Below, piece after piece: positions 1 to 10,728 of a DNA stretch of 64,000 nucleotides (position 1 is its first letter; the number at the start of each line of letters is the position of its first letter). This stretch comes from Erinaceus europaeus (lineage: Eukaryota > Chordata > Mammalia > Eulipotyphla > Erinaceidae), in contig NC_080164.1 in assembly GCF_950295315.1 (NCBI RefSeq), positions 11,457,220 through 11,521,219 of the forward strand, in the 5' to 3' direction. Below the pieces are notes generated by a model, which saw only the letters and a program-made list of their open reading frames with translations, ran no database searches and was not told the DNA's origin. A program made the translations under genes and the position numbers.

Positions 1-600
1 GTCTTTTGCCAAGAGAACAGGCGCAGTGAGGGCCGAGGAGATGAGGTAATGAAAACCTTCTTCAGTTTTCCATGGCAGTTAGCTCAGTCATCACAGATCA
101 GCTCGCAAACAGCCCAGAACCGCTACCTAATATTTAACCTAAACCGTGTCCCTGCCTTTGTTTTAGTTCATCATCACTTGCTCTGCTCTATCAATCTACC
201 TGTGCATTTCTATGCCACCTCTCAACAGAGTGCTTAGCACCAGTCCTCTCTGAGCAATGAGGTTAATATTGAAGGTAAAATCCATTTCGTAGAGATAATG
301 TGCTATAGACCTTTCAGAAGAGTGCTCTATGATAATGAGCAATGAGTTACCATGCTGGGGTTGTTTCAATGTCATTTATTTTAACAAGTGACACTCTAAA
401 TTTATTTAAAGTTGACTACAATGAAGGAAAGGTAGAACATTTTAAAGTTTCATAAAACCATACTAGAACTGCAAAGCCAGGAGCCTTGTAAGATAAGTAG
501 GAGTGGTAATTCTGAGAGCAAGGCACCCTGGGAGGGCTGGTTGAGCATCTTCCTGAAGGAGTTAGAGGATGAGGTGGTAACAGCCTCTGTGAACAAGGGT
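1..600. other. single-copy-looking DNA, no gene seen
   Basis: No SINE, LINE or coding signature is recognisable. The first 200 bases contain several CpGs (around 20-35, 110 and 145) and a 62-codon open frame at 49-237 whose translation looks non-protein-like. It could be non-repetitive intergenic or intronic sequence. Confidence 0.5.
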
Positions 601-615
601 TTGCCTTCTGTGCTG

Positions 616-623
616 GTGTGTGA

Positions 624-677
<54 letters not shown>

Positions 678-740
678 AAAAGAGAAAGAGAGGGAGAGGG
701 AGGGAGAGAGAGAGAGAGACAGAGAGAGAGAGAGGAGAGA
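616..740. repeat. (TG)n/(GA)n purine-rich microsatellite
   Basis: A short TG run passes into about 100 bases of nearly pure GA with AAAG and GGGA interruptions. All purines lie on the plus strand. Open frames across it (541-810 plus, 416-805 minus) are simple-sequence artefacts. Confidence 0.95.
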
Positions 741-940
741 GAGGAGTGGGGAAAGGGTGAAGGGGAAGGGAGGGGTGGGACAGAGGAGAGAGATTCTACC
801 ATCATTGTAGGATTGGAGGATCAGAGCTGCTCATAGATGAGGAATACACTTGGACCTTGGGGTATCAAAATTCTATCTCAATACAAAAGTTACTGGGAGG
901 ATGGCTCACCTGATCTCCAGGAATGCATGTAACATAATGA

Positions 941-941
<1 letters not shown>

Positions 942-993
<52 letters not shown>
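942..993. repeat. (TG)n microsatellite
   Basis: About 26 uninterrupted TG units, typical mammalian dinucleotide repeat. Confidence 0.97.
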
Positions 994-994
<1 letters not shown>

Positions 995-1039
995 TTTCTA
1001 AAAGTGAAGGCTGTGTTTTTTCTCATCTCCAGCAGTGGG

Positions 1040-1535
1040 GCTGAACAATGATTTATTCCTATTCACTGAAACACAGAAGTCAGGGGCAAACAGTGAGCAA
1101 AGACCACAGAGTCTGCTTGGAGGAAAATATAGTTGGAAGTAGAGGAAATGATAGCCTTTATCTGGAAGATCTGAACACTCTTAATGGCAAGCAATAAAAA
1201 ACATTAGGCTTTAATTTAAGAAGGAGAGAGGTATCTGGATAAAGGTGGATTCATTCTCAGAATCTGGTATTGGGCTTTCCAAGGGGACATCAGGAGAGAA
1301 TGAAAGTTATCAGACACCTTGTCATGCAAGATCTTTCCTTTTGTCTTTGTCCCTGTGCTTCTCAGTTCTCCTCCCCCCTTTTCCTCCCCCACCTCAATCT
1401 GAGACCATTCTATTTTTCTTCTCCCTCTCTCATGTCTACATAAAAATAAAAGGCAAAAGATGGGTACCTACCAATTTCCCAATTCTGTCCTCGTAATTCA
1501 GCCATACTGCTGATATAACCCTAATTTCTTTTCCT
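1040..1535. other. unassigned sequence, no gene seen
   Basis: AT-rich sequence with pyrimidine-rich patches at 1330-1420. No repeat family or coding pattern recognised. Confidence 0.45.
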
Positions 1536-1539
1536 TTTA

Positions 1540-1775
1540 TATTATAAGATATAGAGGAGTTGAGAGGGGAGTGGAAAACATGGAGGGAGGGAAGGAGATA
1601 GAGGAGACACAGAGAGAGAGAGACAGAGACAGAGAGCCACAGAGAGAGACTTGTAGAACTACTTCACCACTAATGAAGCTTTGTTCTGCAAGTTGGTAGT
1701 GAGAATTTGAACCCACATCCTTGTGCATGACAATGTGTATGCTCAGTCAAGTGTGCCACTGCCAGACCAACCCCC
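1540..1775 (-). mobile_element. SINE-B, antisense, diverged
   Basis: Read on the minus strand, a head with a CTGGTTGAG-like segment near 1745-1760 is followed by the reverse of the paired CTTCACCAC...GTGAAGC motif (around 1661-1678), then a TC-rich block seen here as GAGA at 1600-1650. Many substitutions and no obvious target duplication suggest an old copy. Confidence 0.75.
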
Positions 1776-1794
1776 TTTGTTTTAATTTAATTTT

Positions 1795-2190
1795 TTTTTT
1801 TTTTTGCTACCAAGGTTTTCACTGGGGCTTGTTGCCTTCATCACTCCACAGCTGAGAGCAGTCATTATTTTTCCTTTCCCTTCCTTCCTTTTTTCTTCCC
1901 TCCATCCCTCCCTCCCTTCCTTCCTTCCTTCCTTCCTTCCTTCCTTCCTTCCGTCTTTCTTTCCCCTTCCATCTCTTCCTTGCTTTTATTTGTTTTTGTT
2001 TTTGAATAAAGCATGAAATAAAGAGAGACAGAGATAGTAAGAGTGAGAGAGAAGGAAGGGGGTACCTACAGTTTTGCTCCACTACTCATGAATTTTACCC
2101 CCTACTGGTGGGGACCAGTGAACCAGTGACTAGAACCCTAGTCCCTTCACATAGTAAATTATGTTGTCCATCGTGTTGAGTCTGGCCCTT
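1795..2190 (-). mobile_element. SINE, antisense, long form with expanded TTCC
   Basis: The left part (about 1805-1860) matches the reverse of the long-form tail (CACTGGGGCTT near 1820). The right part (1990-2190) carries a diverged SINE-B-like body and head. Between them lies an expanded (TTCC)n tract. Probably one old SINE with a microsatellite grown in its A/TC-rich zone, or two adjacent insertions. Confidence 0.6.
1905..1955. repeat. (TTCC)n tetranucleotide repeat
   Basis: About 12 TTCC/CTCC units forming a pyrimidine-only tract inside the SINE-derived segment. Confidence 0.95.
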
Positions 2191-2204
2191 AAATCACAAA
2201 TTCT

Positions 2205-2362
2205 TAGGGCTAGGGTGACAGCATGATGGTTCTGTAAGACCATTCATGAGATTCTGAGGTGCTAAGTTCAATTCCCAACATCAAGATCAGTCAGAGCTGA
2301 GTAGTGCTCTGGTCTTTCTATTTATTTTTCTTTTTTATTCTTTCTGCAACTCTCTCATTAAA
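2205..2362 (+). mobile_element. SINE-C, diverged
   Basis: Starts with a GGGCTAGGGTGACAGCATGAT head. Contains a B-box-like AAGTTCAATTCCC near 2262-2275 and the AGAGCTGAGTAGTGCTCTGGT segment that recurs in other copies of this family. It has a pyrimidine-rich tail. Confidence 0.6.
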
Positions 2363-2518
2363 AAAGTGAATTCATAAAATACCTTTAAGAAATTATTGTA
2401 CCTAGGTGTGATAATCTGATGAATTTGCCTTAAGTCAAGAATCATATTAGATCTCTTTGTGGACACAGGTATAAACAAAATATACATCAGTCTGTAAGCA
2501 TTAACAATAAACAGATTA

Positions 2519-2825
2519 GAGAGTCAGGCAGTAGCACAGCCAGTTAAGTCAGGTGGCACAAAGTGCAAGGACCAGTTTAAGGATCCCGGCTAGAGTCCTG
2601 GCTCCCCACCTGCAGGGGAGTCGCTTCACAAGCAGTGAAGCAGGTCTGCAGGTGTCTGTCTTTCTCTCTGCCTCTCTGACTTCCCCTCCTCTCTCCATTT
2701 CTCTCTGTCTTATCCAACAATGACAACATCAATAACAACAACAATAATAACTACACCAAGAATAAAAAGAAACAAGGGCAACAAAAGAGATATAAATAAA
2801 TAAGTATAAAAAACAAACAAGGTAA
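2519..2825 (+). mobile_element. SINE-A
   Basis: An A-box-like TAGCACAGCCAG near 2531, the paired CTGCAGGGGAGTCGCTTCAC motif at about 2611-2630, the TC block at 2655-2710 with TATCCAACAATGACAACATC, and an AAC/AAT-rich tail. Nearly full length. The tail continues into an (AAT)n tract. Confidence 0.9.
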
Positions 2826-2850
2826 TTAATAATAATAATAATAATAATTA
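2826..2850. repeat. (AAT)n tract in SINE tail
   Basis: Seven to eight AAT units form the end of the upstream SINE-A tail and border the next SINE. Confidence 0.85.
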
Positions 2851-2852
2851 GT

Positions 2853-3062
2853 CTATCACTGGAGCCTGAGAAGTGACACACTGGTAGACTGCACATAATG
2901 CTGTGACAGTCTATTACTTGAACCTGAGTTCAAATACCCAGTCCTCACCTACAGGGAGAAACTTCATGAGCAGTGAAGTAGTGCTGCAGGTGTCTCTGTC
3001 TCTCTTCCCCTATTCATCTCAATTTTATTCTGTCTCCATAAAATAATAATAATAAAGCTAAA
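2853..3062 (+). mobile_element. SINE-B
   Basis: Starts near TCTATCACTGGAGCCTG. It retains GAACCTGAGTTCAAATACCC (B-box equivalent), AAACTTCATGAGCAGTGAAG and a TCTCC...ATAAAATAATAATAATAAA tail. Diverged head. It lies immediately downstream of a SINE-A tail, a typical integration site for L1-type endonuclease. Confidence 0.8.
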
Positions 3063-3990
3063 AGAAAAGAGTCTACCCATGGTCTAGTCATGTACGGAAT
3101 TGACAAAGATGAGATGTTGGGGGCTTGCCCCTCTGCTGAATGAGGCAGTTTTCATAGAAAGACCACTTTTATCCGGGCAAACTGCAGAGAATGCCTCTAA
3201 CCCAGGAAAGAACTTTAGAGGAAACACACAACCGAGCCCAGTAGACATTGTCATAGTATCTTCCCTGAAAGGAAAGGAAATACAGGGTAGTTTGCAAAAG
3301 CTACATGAAGTGTCTGAAGATGGGTGTTCTTATGAAGAGCTAGATTGTAGCAACAGTTTTTAAAGTGAAATAAGTTATTTTCTCTTCAGTCCAATCCATT
3401 CCCTTATTTGAGCATTTAAAGATAATTACAAGTTACCGGTAAATTATACAGTATACACATACTAAATTATAATCCATCTCCACCAATTAATATTTATTGA
3501 GCAATGAATGGGAAAAAATATGCTAACTTGGAGATTCAAGACCTGAGTGTAATTAGACATTTCAGTTGGGAAAGATTCTAACTGCCTCTTCCCAAACATC
3601 CTTGCTCTGTCTCCCTAGTGTATGTAATGGGGTGTAAGGATAAAGTATGAACCCTTAGCTTGTCTCAAACGTTGTTTACACAGGGGAAAAAATCAACTTC
3701 TTTAAGTAATTTAGATTCCATTTCCCAGTAACTAGCCAATGGCACTTTATGATGATCTTAAGAACCAAACAGATGAGTCTCACTTAGCATTTATATTTGT
3801 CATCCCACTGGGGTTGCTTGTCTGATTCCTACATATAGGTGTGAAAATTCCTACAAGGAAACTGACAGAGCTCTGTGCTCACAAATCTGGGTTCTAGTTT
3901 TGTAGATAGACCAATGAATATTCTTTTAGATGCTGCTAATATATGGTATGGTGCAAAACAGGCTATCAGTGGATAGATTTTGAAATCACT
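3063..3990. other. single-copy-looking DNA, no gene seen
   Basis: A stretch of about 930 bases with no recognised transposon. An 87-codon open frame at 3100-3363 shows no domain or exon-like context. I cannot exclude a very old repeat. Confidence 0.5.
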
Positions 3991-3992
3991 AT

Positions 3993-4210
3993 CAGTGGCT
4001 GGGCACTGCTGCACCTGGTTAAGTACTGAGCTCAAAGACCAGTGCAAGGATCCCAGTTCAAGTCCCCATTATCTACCTGCAGGGGCGATGCTTTACAAGT
4101 GGCAAGGTAGGTCCTGCAACTGTCTCCTCTATCTCTATCTCTACCTCACTCTATCTCTATCCTCCTCACAATTTCTCTCTGTCCTATCCAATAAAAAGGG
4201 AAAAATCACC
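3993..4210 (+). mobile_element. SINE-A/B intermediate copy
   Basis: A head GGCTGGGCACTGCTGCACCTGGTTAAG-like segment resembles SINE-B. AAGACCAGTGCAAGGATCCC and CTGTCCTATCCAATAAAAAGGG lean towards SINE-A. Either a mosaic or a diverged subfamily. Confidence 0.8.
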
Positions 4211-4285
4211 ACCATGAGCAATGGATTCATAGTCAGTCACTGAGTCTTAGTCATAAAGATGAGGCAAAAAATAAATCACATACTC

Positions 4286-4310
4286 TGTGTGTGTGTGTGT
4301 GTGTGTGTGA
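4286..4310. repeat. (TG)n microsatellite
   Basis: Twelve TG units. Confidence 0.95.
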
Positions 4311-4364
4311 CTTTGCTAATAAAATGTGGATAAAATTTTTAAAAATGCTAAGCTCTTTCAAACT

Positions 4365-5040
4365 CAGATCTACAGGGATGCAGAGGTCACATAGGCTCCT
4401 AAGCTGAATATGGGCCCCAGATCACATCAAATAGATGGGATTTACAGTCAACAATATTTATACACCTTTCCCATATTTGAGAGCTACTTTCTCCTCTGAT
4501 CCAGCTTTCTGGTCCTTTTTCCAATAACCACAAGCCCTGAATATAACTAAAATATGCCTACCAGCTATTTACAAAATGGAGGACCCCTCAACTCTTCATT
4601 TGCACTATTTCAGCCTTTAGGTCCATGACTGGTCAACAACTTGTTTGGATGAATATCTTAACTCTCTTTTCAGCCACCATGTTCCAGATGCTAGCAGGAT
4701 GTCAGCCAGACTTCCCTAGACAGACAACCCCACCAATGTGTCCTGGAGCTCTGATTCACCAGAACCTCACCCCACTAGGGAAAGAAAGAGGTAGGCTGGG
4801 AGTGTGGATCAACTTGTCAACACCCATGTTCAGCTGGGAAGCAATTACAGAAGTCAGACCTTCTACCTTCTGCACCTCACAATGACCTTGGGTCCGTACT
4901 CACAGATGGGAAGAGAATAGGAAAGTTATCAAGGGAGGGGATTGGATACAGGGTTCTTGTGGTGGGAACTGTGTGGGTTGTATCCCTCTTATCCTATGGT
5001 TTTATCAGTGTTTCCTTTTTATAAATAAAGTAAAATAAAA
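4365..5040 (+). mobile_element. L1 3' end, older relative of L1-Y
   Basis: The 3' half (4600-5035) aligns by eye with the L1-Y copies near 46 kb and 51 kb. It shares the CAGATGCTAGCAGGATG, CAATTACAGAAG, CCTTGGGTCCGTACTC and CTTATCCTATGGTTTTAT segments, ending in ATAAATAAAG. The 5' part (4365-4600) has no equivalent in the younger copies, so this is probably an older subfamily. Truncated at the 5' end. Confidence 0.8.
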
Positions 5041-5041
5041 G

Positions 5042-6540
5042 AACTTTGAAATACAGAAGTTAAGTTTTAAATCATGGATATAGTAATTTTAAATATCACA
5101 ACATGGGAAGTTAGAATGGTGCCTAGAAGTTCAATATTGCCAAATTCACATAATTATTCACCAAAGGGATTAACACACAGGCCTTAAGGGCGAACTGAGT
5201 CTATGTGAACTTCTCTGCCAAGAAGGGAGCAGGGGGCTTAGGGAAACAAAAGAAATGGTGACTGATCCACAGTGGAGGTGATAGAAGTGATGCCTTAGGT
5301 CACAGTCCCATTGATCATTGGGGCTACCTCACAAAGAACACATCCTGTCTGAATCTGAGAAATCTAAAATACTTGTGATAATTTGAGTTCATCCCTAGTT
5401 TCCCCAAGACATTTCTAGTTGATGCCTGAATATGCTTTTCCTTTATTTATAACTTGACCAATGGAGGATAAAAGATGTATGTGGAATATAAAGATTTAAG
5501 AGGGAAAGTAAAAAAAATAAAATTAAAAGGTTATAGATTACCTTCCTGTTTATATTCTCATGGAATTTTTCAGTCTATAATGCATATGATTTCAACACTA
5601 TATTTAAAATATAGTGTTTCATAGATACATGTATATGTGCATATAGAGACATACAGTTGAATATGAAAATCATGGAGCATCATGGTGGTTATGTTTTGTC
5701 TAAGGTCACAAAACTAGGCTAGAACTCAAGCAGAAAAAGTCCATTGTTCTTACATTTTGTTTGAAGATCATATCTTTAAGGATCTTGAATTTACATTTTT
5801 AAATGTAAATTTTAAGTGTACTTTGTATAAGAATGGAATTTTGATGTCATGATGAAATGCATTAAATAATATCAGCTGCATTTGCTGCATTACCATTTTA
5901 AGGAGTATATATATTTCTATCTTCCCCCCATGTTTAATTTCTCAAGGACCTCATCTCTTGTAGTCCTTAGATTTTTCTAGTCACCAGCAGTTAAAATCAT
6001 CCAAGAGTGACTGAAGACTTCGTCTAAGTAATATGTGTTTGAGCAATGAATGATTTTGTCTCACACTCATGCCAGGTTTCACCTTACACAGAGCTTTAGA
6101 AACTGCCATCTGTGCTGGACAAATCTACCCTTCAAACCCCTTGTATTACTGTAGTTTCATTTTGTTTTGTTTTTCCTATGACTTTATGTTCTGTGTTTTA
6201 CCCACATTCGTACATATGAAAGTTCTGACTATCCAAATTGGCCCTCCAGATACAAAATTTTAGAGTGATTTCTAATTTCCAGATACATTTTACAATTTGT
6301 CTCCTTCACATTTCACAATGACTAAGGGAGTGATATTAAATTAATTGCTCAAGGAAACCATGGTTGTTAGGGACAGAGATGAGGATTGCATTGAGATCCA
6401 CAACTTGTAGCTCCATGCTTCTCTTGCTATACCAGGGGCAATGCCACACAAAGACCAAGACTCATGGGGCAGAGCCCATCTCACTATCTGGGTTTCCTCA
6501 TCAGCTGTCACAATCCTGGAATTTGGTTACCATTCATGAA
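5042..6540. other. single-copy-looking AT-rich DNA, no gene seen
   Basis: About 1.5 kb with no recognised young repeat, no long open frame and no splice-like coding block. A short perfect palindromic stretch occurs near 5600-5620. Ancient repeats below eye resolution are possible. Confidence 0.5.
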
Positions 6541-6547
6541 GCTATAG

Positions 6548-6589
6548 AACGAAGAGAGAGAGAGAGAGAGAGAGAATGGGAGAGAGATG

Positions 6590-6627
<38 letters not shown>

Positions 6628-6695
6628 CAAGTAGAGAGAAGAGAAGAGAAGAGAAGAGAAGAGAAGAGAAGAGAAGAGAAGAGAAGAGAAGAGAT
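6548..6695. repeat. compound (GA)n-(TA)n-(GA)n-(GAGAA)n satellite
   Basis: Four simple repeats in succession: GA (6552-6580), TA (6588-6605), GA (6606-6627) and about 12 units of GAGAA (6634-6693). All flanks are purines on the plus strand. Confidence 0.95.
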
Positions 6696-6796
6696 TATAT
6701 GAGATACCAGAACCACACATGAGCAAGATGGATGGCAGTTCCACCACTATGTGGCTATGTTACATAGTCTATCTCTCTCCTTTAAAAATAAGCTGT

Positions 6797-7042
6797 GGGG
6801 GTTGGGCGGTGGTGCATTGGGTTAAGTGCATACAGTACCAAGTGCAAGGTTGAGTCCCCAGCTGCCCACCTGTGGACAGGCAGGTCTGCAGGTGTCTATC
6901 TTTCACTCCCCCTCTGTGTTTTCCCTCCCCTCTCAATTTATCTGTATCCTGTTAAAAAAAGAGAAAAAGAAAATGGCTGTGGGAGTAGTGGATACGTAGT
7001 GCAGGCACCAAGCCCCAGTGATCACCCTGGAGGCAAAATAAG
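6797..7042 (+). mobile_element. SINE-A, long form with internal deletion
   Basis: Head GGGGTTGGGCGGTGGTGCATTGGG. The paired CTTCAC...GTGAAG hairpin segment is missing around 6870-6880, so the head joins GGCAGGTCTGCAGGTGTC directly. The long-form tail is present at 6970-7035. Confidence 0.85.
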
Positions 7043-7049
7043 TAAGTAA

Positions 7050-7615
7050 CTTGTTATTTCTCTTCCATAAAGTGAGGGCAAAGCGACTGATGCCATTGAA
7101 TTAGGAGATTCAATGATAGATAGAAATTAAAAGGGTAGGTAACATTTAAAAAAAAAGAAAATGTTCAATCCCTGTCCCACCCACCCCCTTTCTGAAAGCA
7201 GAATGTCTTTCTTTGGTATGGTTTGGTAGATTTGCTAATGATCTGGGGATGCTCTTACTATTAATTCACACTTTTTTTTTTGATCAGGCTCAGACCTAAA
7301 AATTATATTAACCTACCAAGCAAATGACACCATAGAGAAGCATTCTACTTTCACACAGCTTGGTAAACGTGATTAAAATTAAGTCAACATACAAGCATGA
7401 TGGAAGACCTCCAGAAACACCCTTAAGTGATTTCTACAGGGAGTGATCCCTGCAGTCTTTGACCACTAATCCAGGTCCCCAAACAACCCTGAGAGCTGGT
7501 GGTCCCCTGATCCTGCTTAACTCTATCAGGAGGTGAATTAGAAGAGAGGGTAATAGACCACTTCTAAGGAAGTAAGTGCAAGATGTACCAGATTTAAACT
7601 TATCTCACTTTTCTT
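7050..7615. other. unassigned sequence, no gene seen
   Basis: No repeat family recognised. No open frame longer than 60 codons of plausible composition. Confidence 0.45.
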
Positions 7616-7616
7616 T

Positions 7617-7664
7617 GCTCTTTCTTTCTTTCTTTCTTTCTTTTTTTCTTTCTTTCTTTCTTTT
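7617..7664. repeat. (TTTC)n repeat
   Basis: About eleven TTTC units with two T-run interruptions, adjoining the A-tail side of the next antisense SINE. Confidence 0.92.
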
Positions 7665-8130
7665 TTTGCCATAAGTGTTATCACTGGGGCCTGAGGCCTG
7701 GGGTCTAGGGCCTGCTCTACTCCACCACTCTCAGAAGGAGTTTTTTTGTTTTGTTTTTTCTTTTAGATAGAGGATGGGAGACAGATAGAAATAAAGAGAG
7801 ACAGAGAGGGAGAGGGAAAGAGAGAAGGGGAAGGTGAGGGAGAGTGACAGAGAGGGAGGGAGGGAAGAGGGAAAGAGAGGGAGGGAGGGAAGATGGAGAA
7901 AGAGGGAGGGAAAAAGGAGAGGGAGGAAGGGGAAGGAGAGAGAGAGGGAGAGAGAGAGGAAGAAAGAGAGGGAGATGAGAGAGAGATAGAGATATATATA
8001 TAGAGAGAGAGATTAGAGATGGGACACTGGCAGCAGCACTTATATAGCTTTCCTGATACAGGTTAAGACTAGGGTCTAAAACCCCTGTTGCATGTATTAG
8101 CACGTGTGCTCTACTGGTGAGCCACCCCTT
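7664..8130 (-). mobile_element. SINE, antisense, long form with large GA expansion
   Basis: The left end matches the reverse long-form tail (ATCACTGGGGCCTGAGG near 7680). The right end carries the reverse head (GTGTGCTCTACTGGTGAGCCACC near 8103-8125). Between them (about 7780-8010) the TC block of the element has grown to roughly 230 bases of almost pure purine on the plus strand. Open frames over it are artefacts. Confidence 0.75.
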
Positions 8131-8144
8131 GTGCCCAGGACTTC

Positions 8145-8416
8145 TCTCTCTCTCTCTTTTAATTTTTTTTATATTTATTTTCCCTTTTGTTGTCCTTGTT
8201 GTTGTAGTTATTACTGCTGTTGTCGCTGTTGGATAGGATAGAGAGAAATGGTGAGAGGAGGGGAAGGCAGAGATGGGGAGAGAAAGAGACCTGCAGACCT
8301 GCTTCACCACCTGTGAAGCGACTCTCCTGCAGGTGGGGAGCCGGGGGCTCGAACGGGGATCCTTATGCCGGTTTTTGTGCTTTCCCCTTAACCCGCTGTG
8401 CTACCGCCCGACTCCC
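8145..8416 (-). mobile_element. SINE-A, antisense, full length with target duplication
   Basis: Reverse head ends at CGCCCGACTCCC (8405-8416). Reverse B box (GCTCGAAC) lies near 8349-8356. The reverse tail GCCCTTGTTGTT-like segment is at 8190-8210. An 8-base direct repeat AGGACTTC flanks it (8137-8144 and 8417-8424). High similarity to the consensus marks it as one of the younger copies. Confidence 0.93.
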
Positions 8417-8424
8417 AGGACTTC

Positions 8425-9150
8425 CCTTTTTAAGAGAAAATTGAAGGCAAGCCTACAGCACATTTTGGAATTAGGGAAAGCATGTCTGTGGTTGTTAGAC
8501 CACCTATGGGCTTGCTGAAGTGGACTTGGAGTTCCATCTCACTTCCTCCCTAGAACTGTGGGGTGTGCTGCTGTTATGTAGTAGAAAAGGCTTGTATCTG
8601 AGTCTGGAGGAAATTCTAGCAATTCAATGGGAGATAAAGTGACCCAGCACAGCTCGCATGCACAATAAATGCGATGAGAGGTCACAGACTTGTAATGTGT
8701 CTTTAATGTAATCACAACCATATTCCAAGGATGGAATTGTGATCTCAGTGTGTATGGATGCAAGCAGCTTGCTCATTGGAAATCATCATTAGTGGGCTGT
8801 GTGGGCCTGATAGAAGTAAGACTCTGCCCCGTGGAAATGCAATGTCCCTAATGAAACTAGCAATCCCCAGTGTGGCAGAAAGGACTTGGCTGATTCAGAT
8901 CGCCCACACAGTCCAATGACCTGATTTTTCAGTAGTCAATACCACGATTCTAAATCCTACTTCTCACTGTGAACAAAGCCCTTGTCAACTCTTGGGGGAA
9001 GGAAGGAGGGAACTGTCAATCAGTGGCAGAGGCAAGAGAAGACCATGTGTCTGACTGAGGTGGGGCATTTGGGGTCATTTTTGAACATACTTTGTGCTTG
9101 ATTTATAAAGTGGATTTGATCCTTGTCCTGGTGCCTCAGCATAACAAAGC
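8425..9150. other. single-copy-looking DNA with CNE-like texture
   Basis: No transposon recognised. 8640-9000 is compositionally balanced and has several homeobox-type TAAT cores and CpGs, the texture of conserved non-coding elements. This is only an impression. Confidence 0.4.
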
Positions 9151-9410
9151 AATTTACATTTTAAAGAATGCTTTCTTGGCTTGTGTTTCTTATGCCCTTA
9201 GATTACCATGGTATTTTTATCTGCTTCTCATCACACTCAACCCGTCTTATAGTTATTTGTGCCTGAGTTTTCTTTTTCCCAGTAGTCTGTGAACCCTTTG
9301 ATATTAAGGTCCAGTTTGTAATCATCTTTGCAAGCCCTCCTCACACCTTGGTTCAGAGCCTGGAGAAGAGGAGACTTGAATCCAAGTTTAGTGAACTGAA
9401 TTAAAACATT
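9150..9410 (+). mobile_element. L2 LINE 3' end, ancient fragment
   Basis: The order of segments resembles the L2 3' region: a C/T-rich stretch, TAGTTATTTGTG, AGTCTGTGAACCC, then CAGAGCCTGGAG-like sequence. Heavily diverged. The call rests on remembered consensus order only. Confidence 0.4.
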
Positions 9411-9714
9411 CCTCCTATACCCTGCAAGCAAGCAGGGTCATTCTTCTGAATCAGCCTGCACGGGAATTAAATAAATCAGTTTATTACTTTGTTTTGCCCT
9501 GTGTTAGCTCAAGCCAAACAATGCTTATTAGCTATAGGGAGGTTTTACAGAAGCACTACTGGAAAATTTTCAATTTAATCTACAGAAAGTTTCACATTTC
9601 CCAAGTTTTGCTAACATTTCAAATTGCTTAATGACTTATATTGATAATTTAAAATAAAATGACTTATGCAAACTCCATCACTAAGTATATCTCAGGGATT
9701 TTTGAGGATTGGTG

Positions 9715-9925
9715 TCATGTGTTGTAGTCAGGAGAACTAACAGATAGCTGAGCTCAGCACAACTTGCAAAACTCATTCCTCATGTAGCCTTGGGCAAAGG
9801 GCCAACTTTGTGGGTCTCCACTGGTTTGAGATTTTAACAGTTATGAAATGCTTGTTCTGTTTAACTCATAGGGTTATAATGAAATGAATGAAGTGATTGA
9901 CATAACAATGCCTGCAACCTGCAGA
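9715..9925 (+). mobile_element. MIR SINE, ancient
   Basis: The hallmark order is visible: CCTTGGGCAAAGGGCC (9788-9803), a CTCCACTGG...GAGATTTTAACAGTTATGAAATG degenerate centre, then ACTCATAGGGTTATAATGAAATGAATGAAGTGATTGACATAACAATGCCTG matching the MIR 3' half. MIR is shared by all mammals and is not hedgehog-specific. Confidence 0.75.
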
Positions 9926-10223
9926 GAGAGTTGTGTGTAAGTAAAAGGGATTACAGGAAGAAAGCTGAAAAGGATTAGACCTGCTAAAATTACCTCTCTA
10001 CCAGTAAGTCAAGGAGAAAGAGGACCCAGGAATTGAACTTTATTCAGTGCAGGATATAGACACACAAGAATAAGACTGATAAACCAAGGAGACAGGAATA
10101 AAGGTCATGTAGGGTACCAGTGACCCAAGAGTCCCCAGGAAGAGAGTGCAGTACCTGTAAACAAAACTAGCAGATGTAAATGTGCAAGGTCAGCAGCTGG
10201 AGCTCTGAGGAGTGCCAAGCTTG
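9926..10223. other. unassigned, possibly old LTR-related sequence
   Basis: No clear family. On the minus strand an AATAAAGTTC-like signal near 10033-10045 sits where an LTR R region could be, but no boundaries or duplication support that. Confidence 0.3.
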
Positions 10224-10728
10224 TGTCACGGGAGAGAGACCAGGAACTTGTAGCAGCCTGGTAATACAATTCTTTATTTATGCGGGAGCCCCAGAGTTGG
10301 GTGTGAGCACAGCCGCTTAAGTCACCTGGTTAAGTCACATGGCGCCAAACTGCAATGTCTGGCATCCCCCTCCCTGTCTGCATGCCTGCTCTCCTCCAGT
10401 TCGGGACACAGAAAGGGGGATAAACCAGTAACAGAAGCGACTTTTATAGGATAAAACCAGAAATGGCTAGTCAGAAACGGAAATGGCTAGGAAAAGGGAG
10501 TGGAGAAAGGAAAAAGGCACACACTGGGAACCTCCTTAGCAACTGCTGCAATGGTTTTAACTGGTGGGATTAATGTCACCCTGCAGGCAGGGTGGGTCTC
10601 AAGGTATAAAGAAGATAGATCAAAGGAATGGGTGGGCTAAACAATGATTATGTAAATAGGTCATAATATCAGCAATGGAGGATGGAGCAGATCATTGGGG
10701 AGGTGGGGGACTGGCTTAATCCTCGACA
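10224..10728 (-). mobile_element. solo ERV LTR, antisense, related to the 36 kb and 38 kb LTRs
   Basis: On the minus strand it ends ...CCCGTGACA (10224-10232). It has a TATA-like box (TTTTATA in plus, 10442-10448) and an AATAAA signal (TTTATT in plus, 10273-10278). Minus-strand segments around CCAACTCTGGGGCTCCC and the GTTGCTAAGGAGG block match the other two LTRs. The 5' limit near 10728 is tentative: no target duplication was found, and the last 100 bases differ from the relatives. Confidence 0.75.

Noticed and set aside
416..810. Overlapping open frames of 129 and 89 codons on opposite strands
   Set aside because: Both read through the GA/TG microsatellite; the proteins are simple Arg/Glu or Ser/Leu runs.
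2519..2650. Functional tRNA gene in SINE heads
   Set aside because: A- and B-box-like elements are present, but the sequence does not fold into a complete cloverleaf and is repeated dozens of times with SINE bodies.
7717..8310. 197-codon minus-strand open frame
   Set aside because: It crosses the expanded purine tract of an antisense SINE; Ser/Leu/Pro repeats only.
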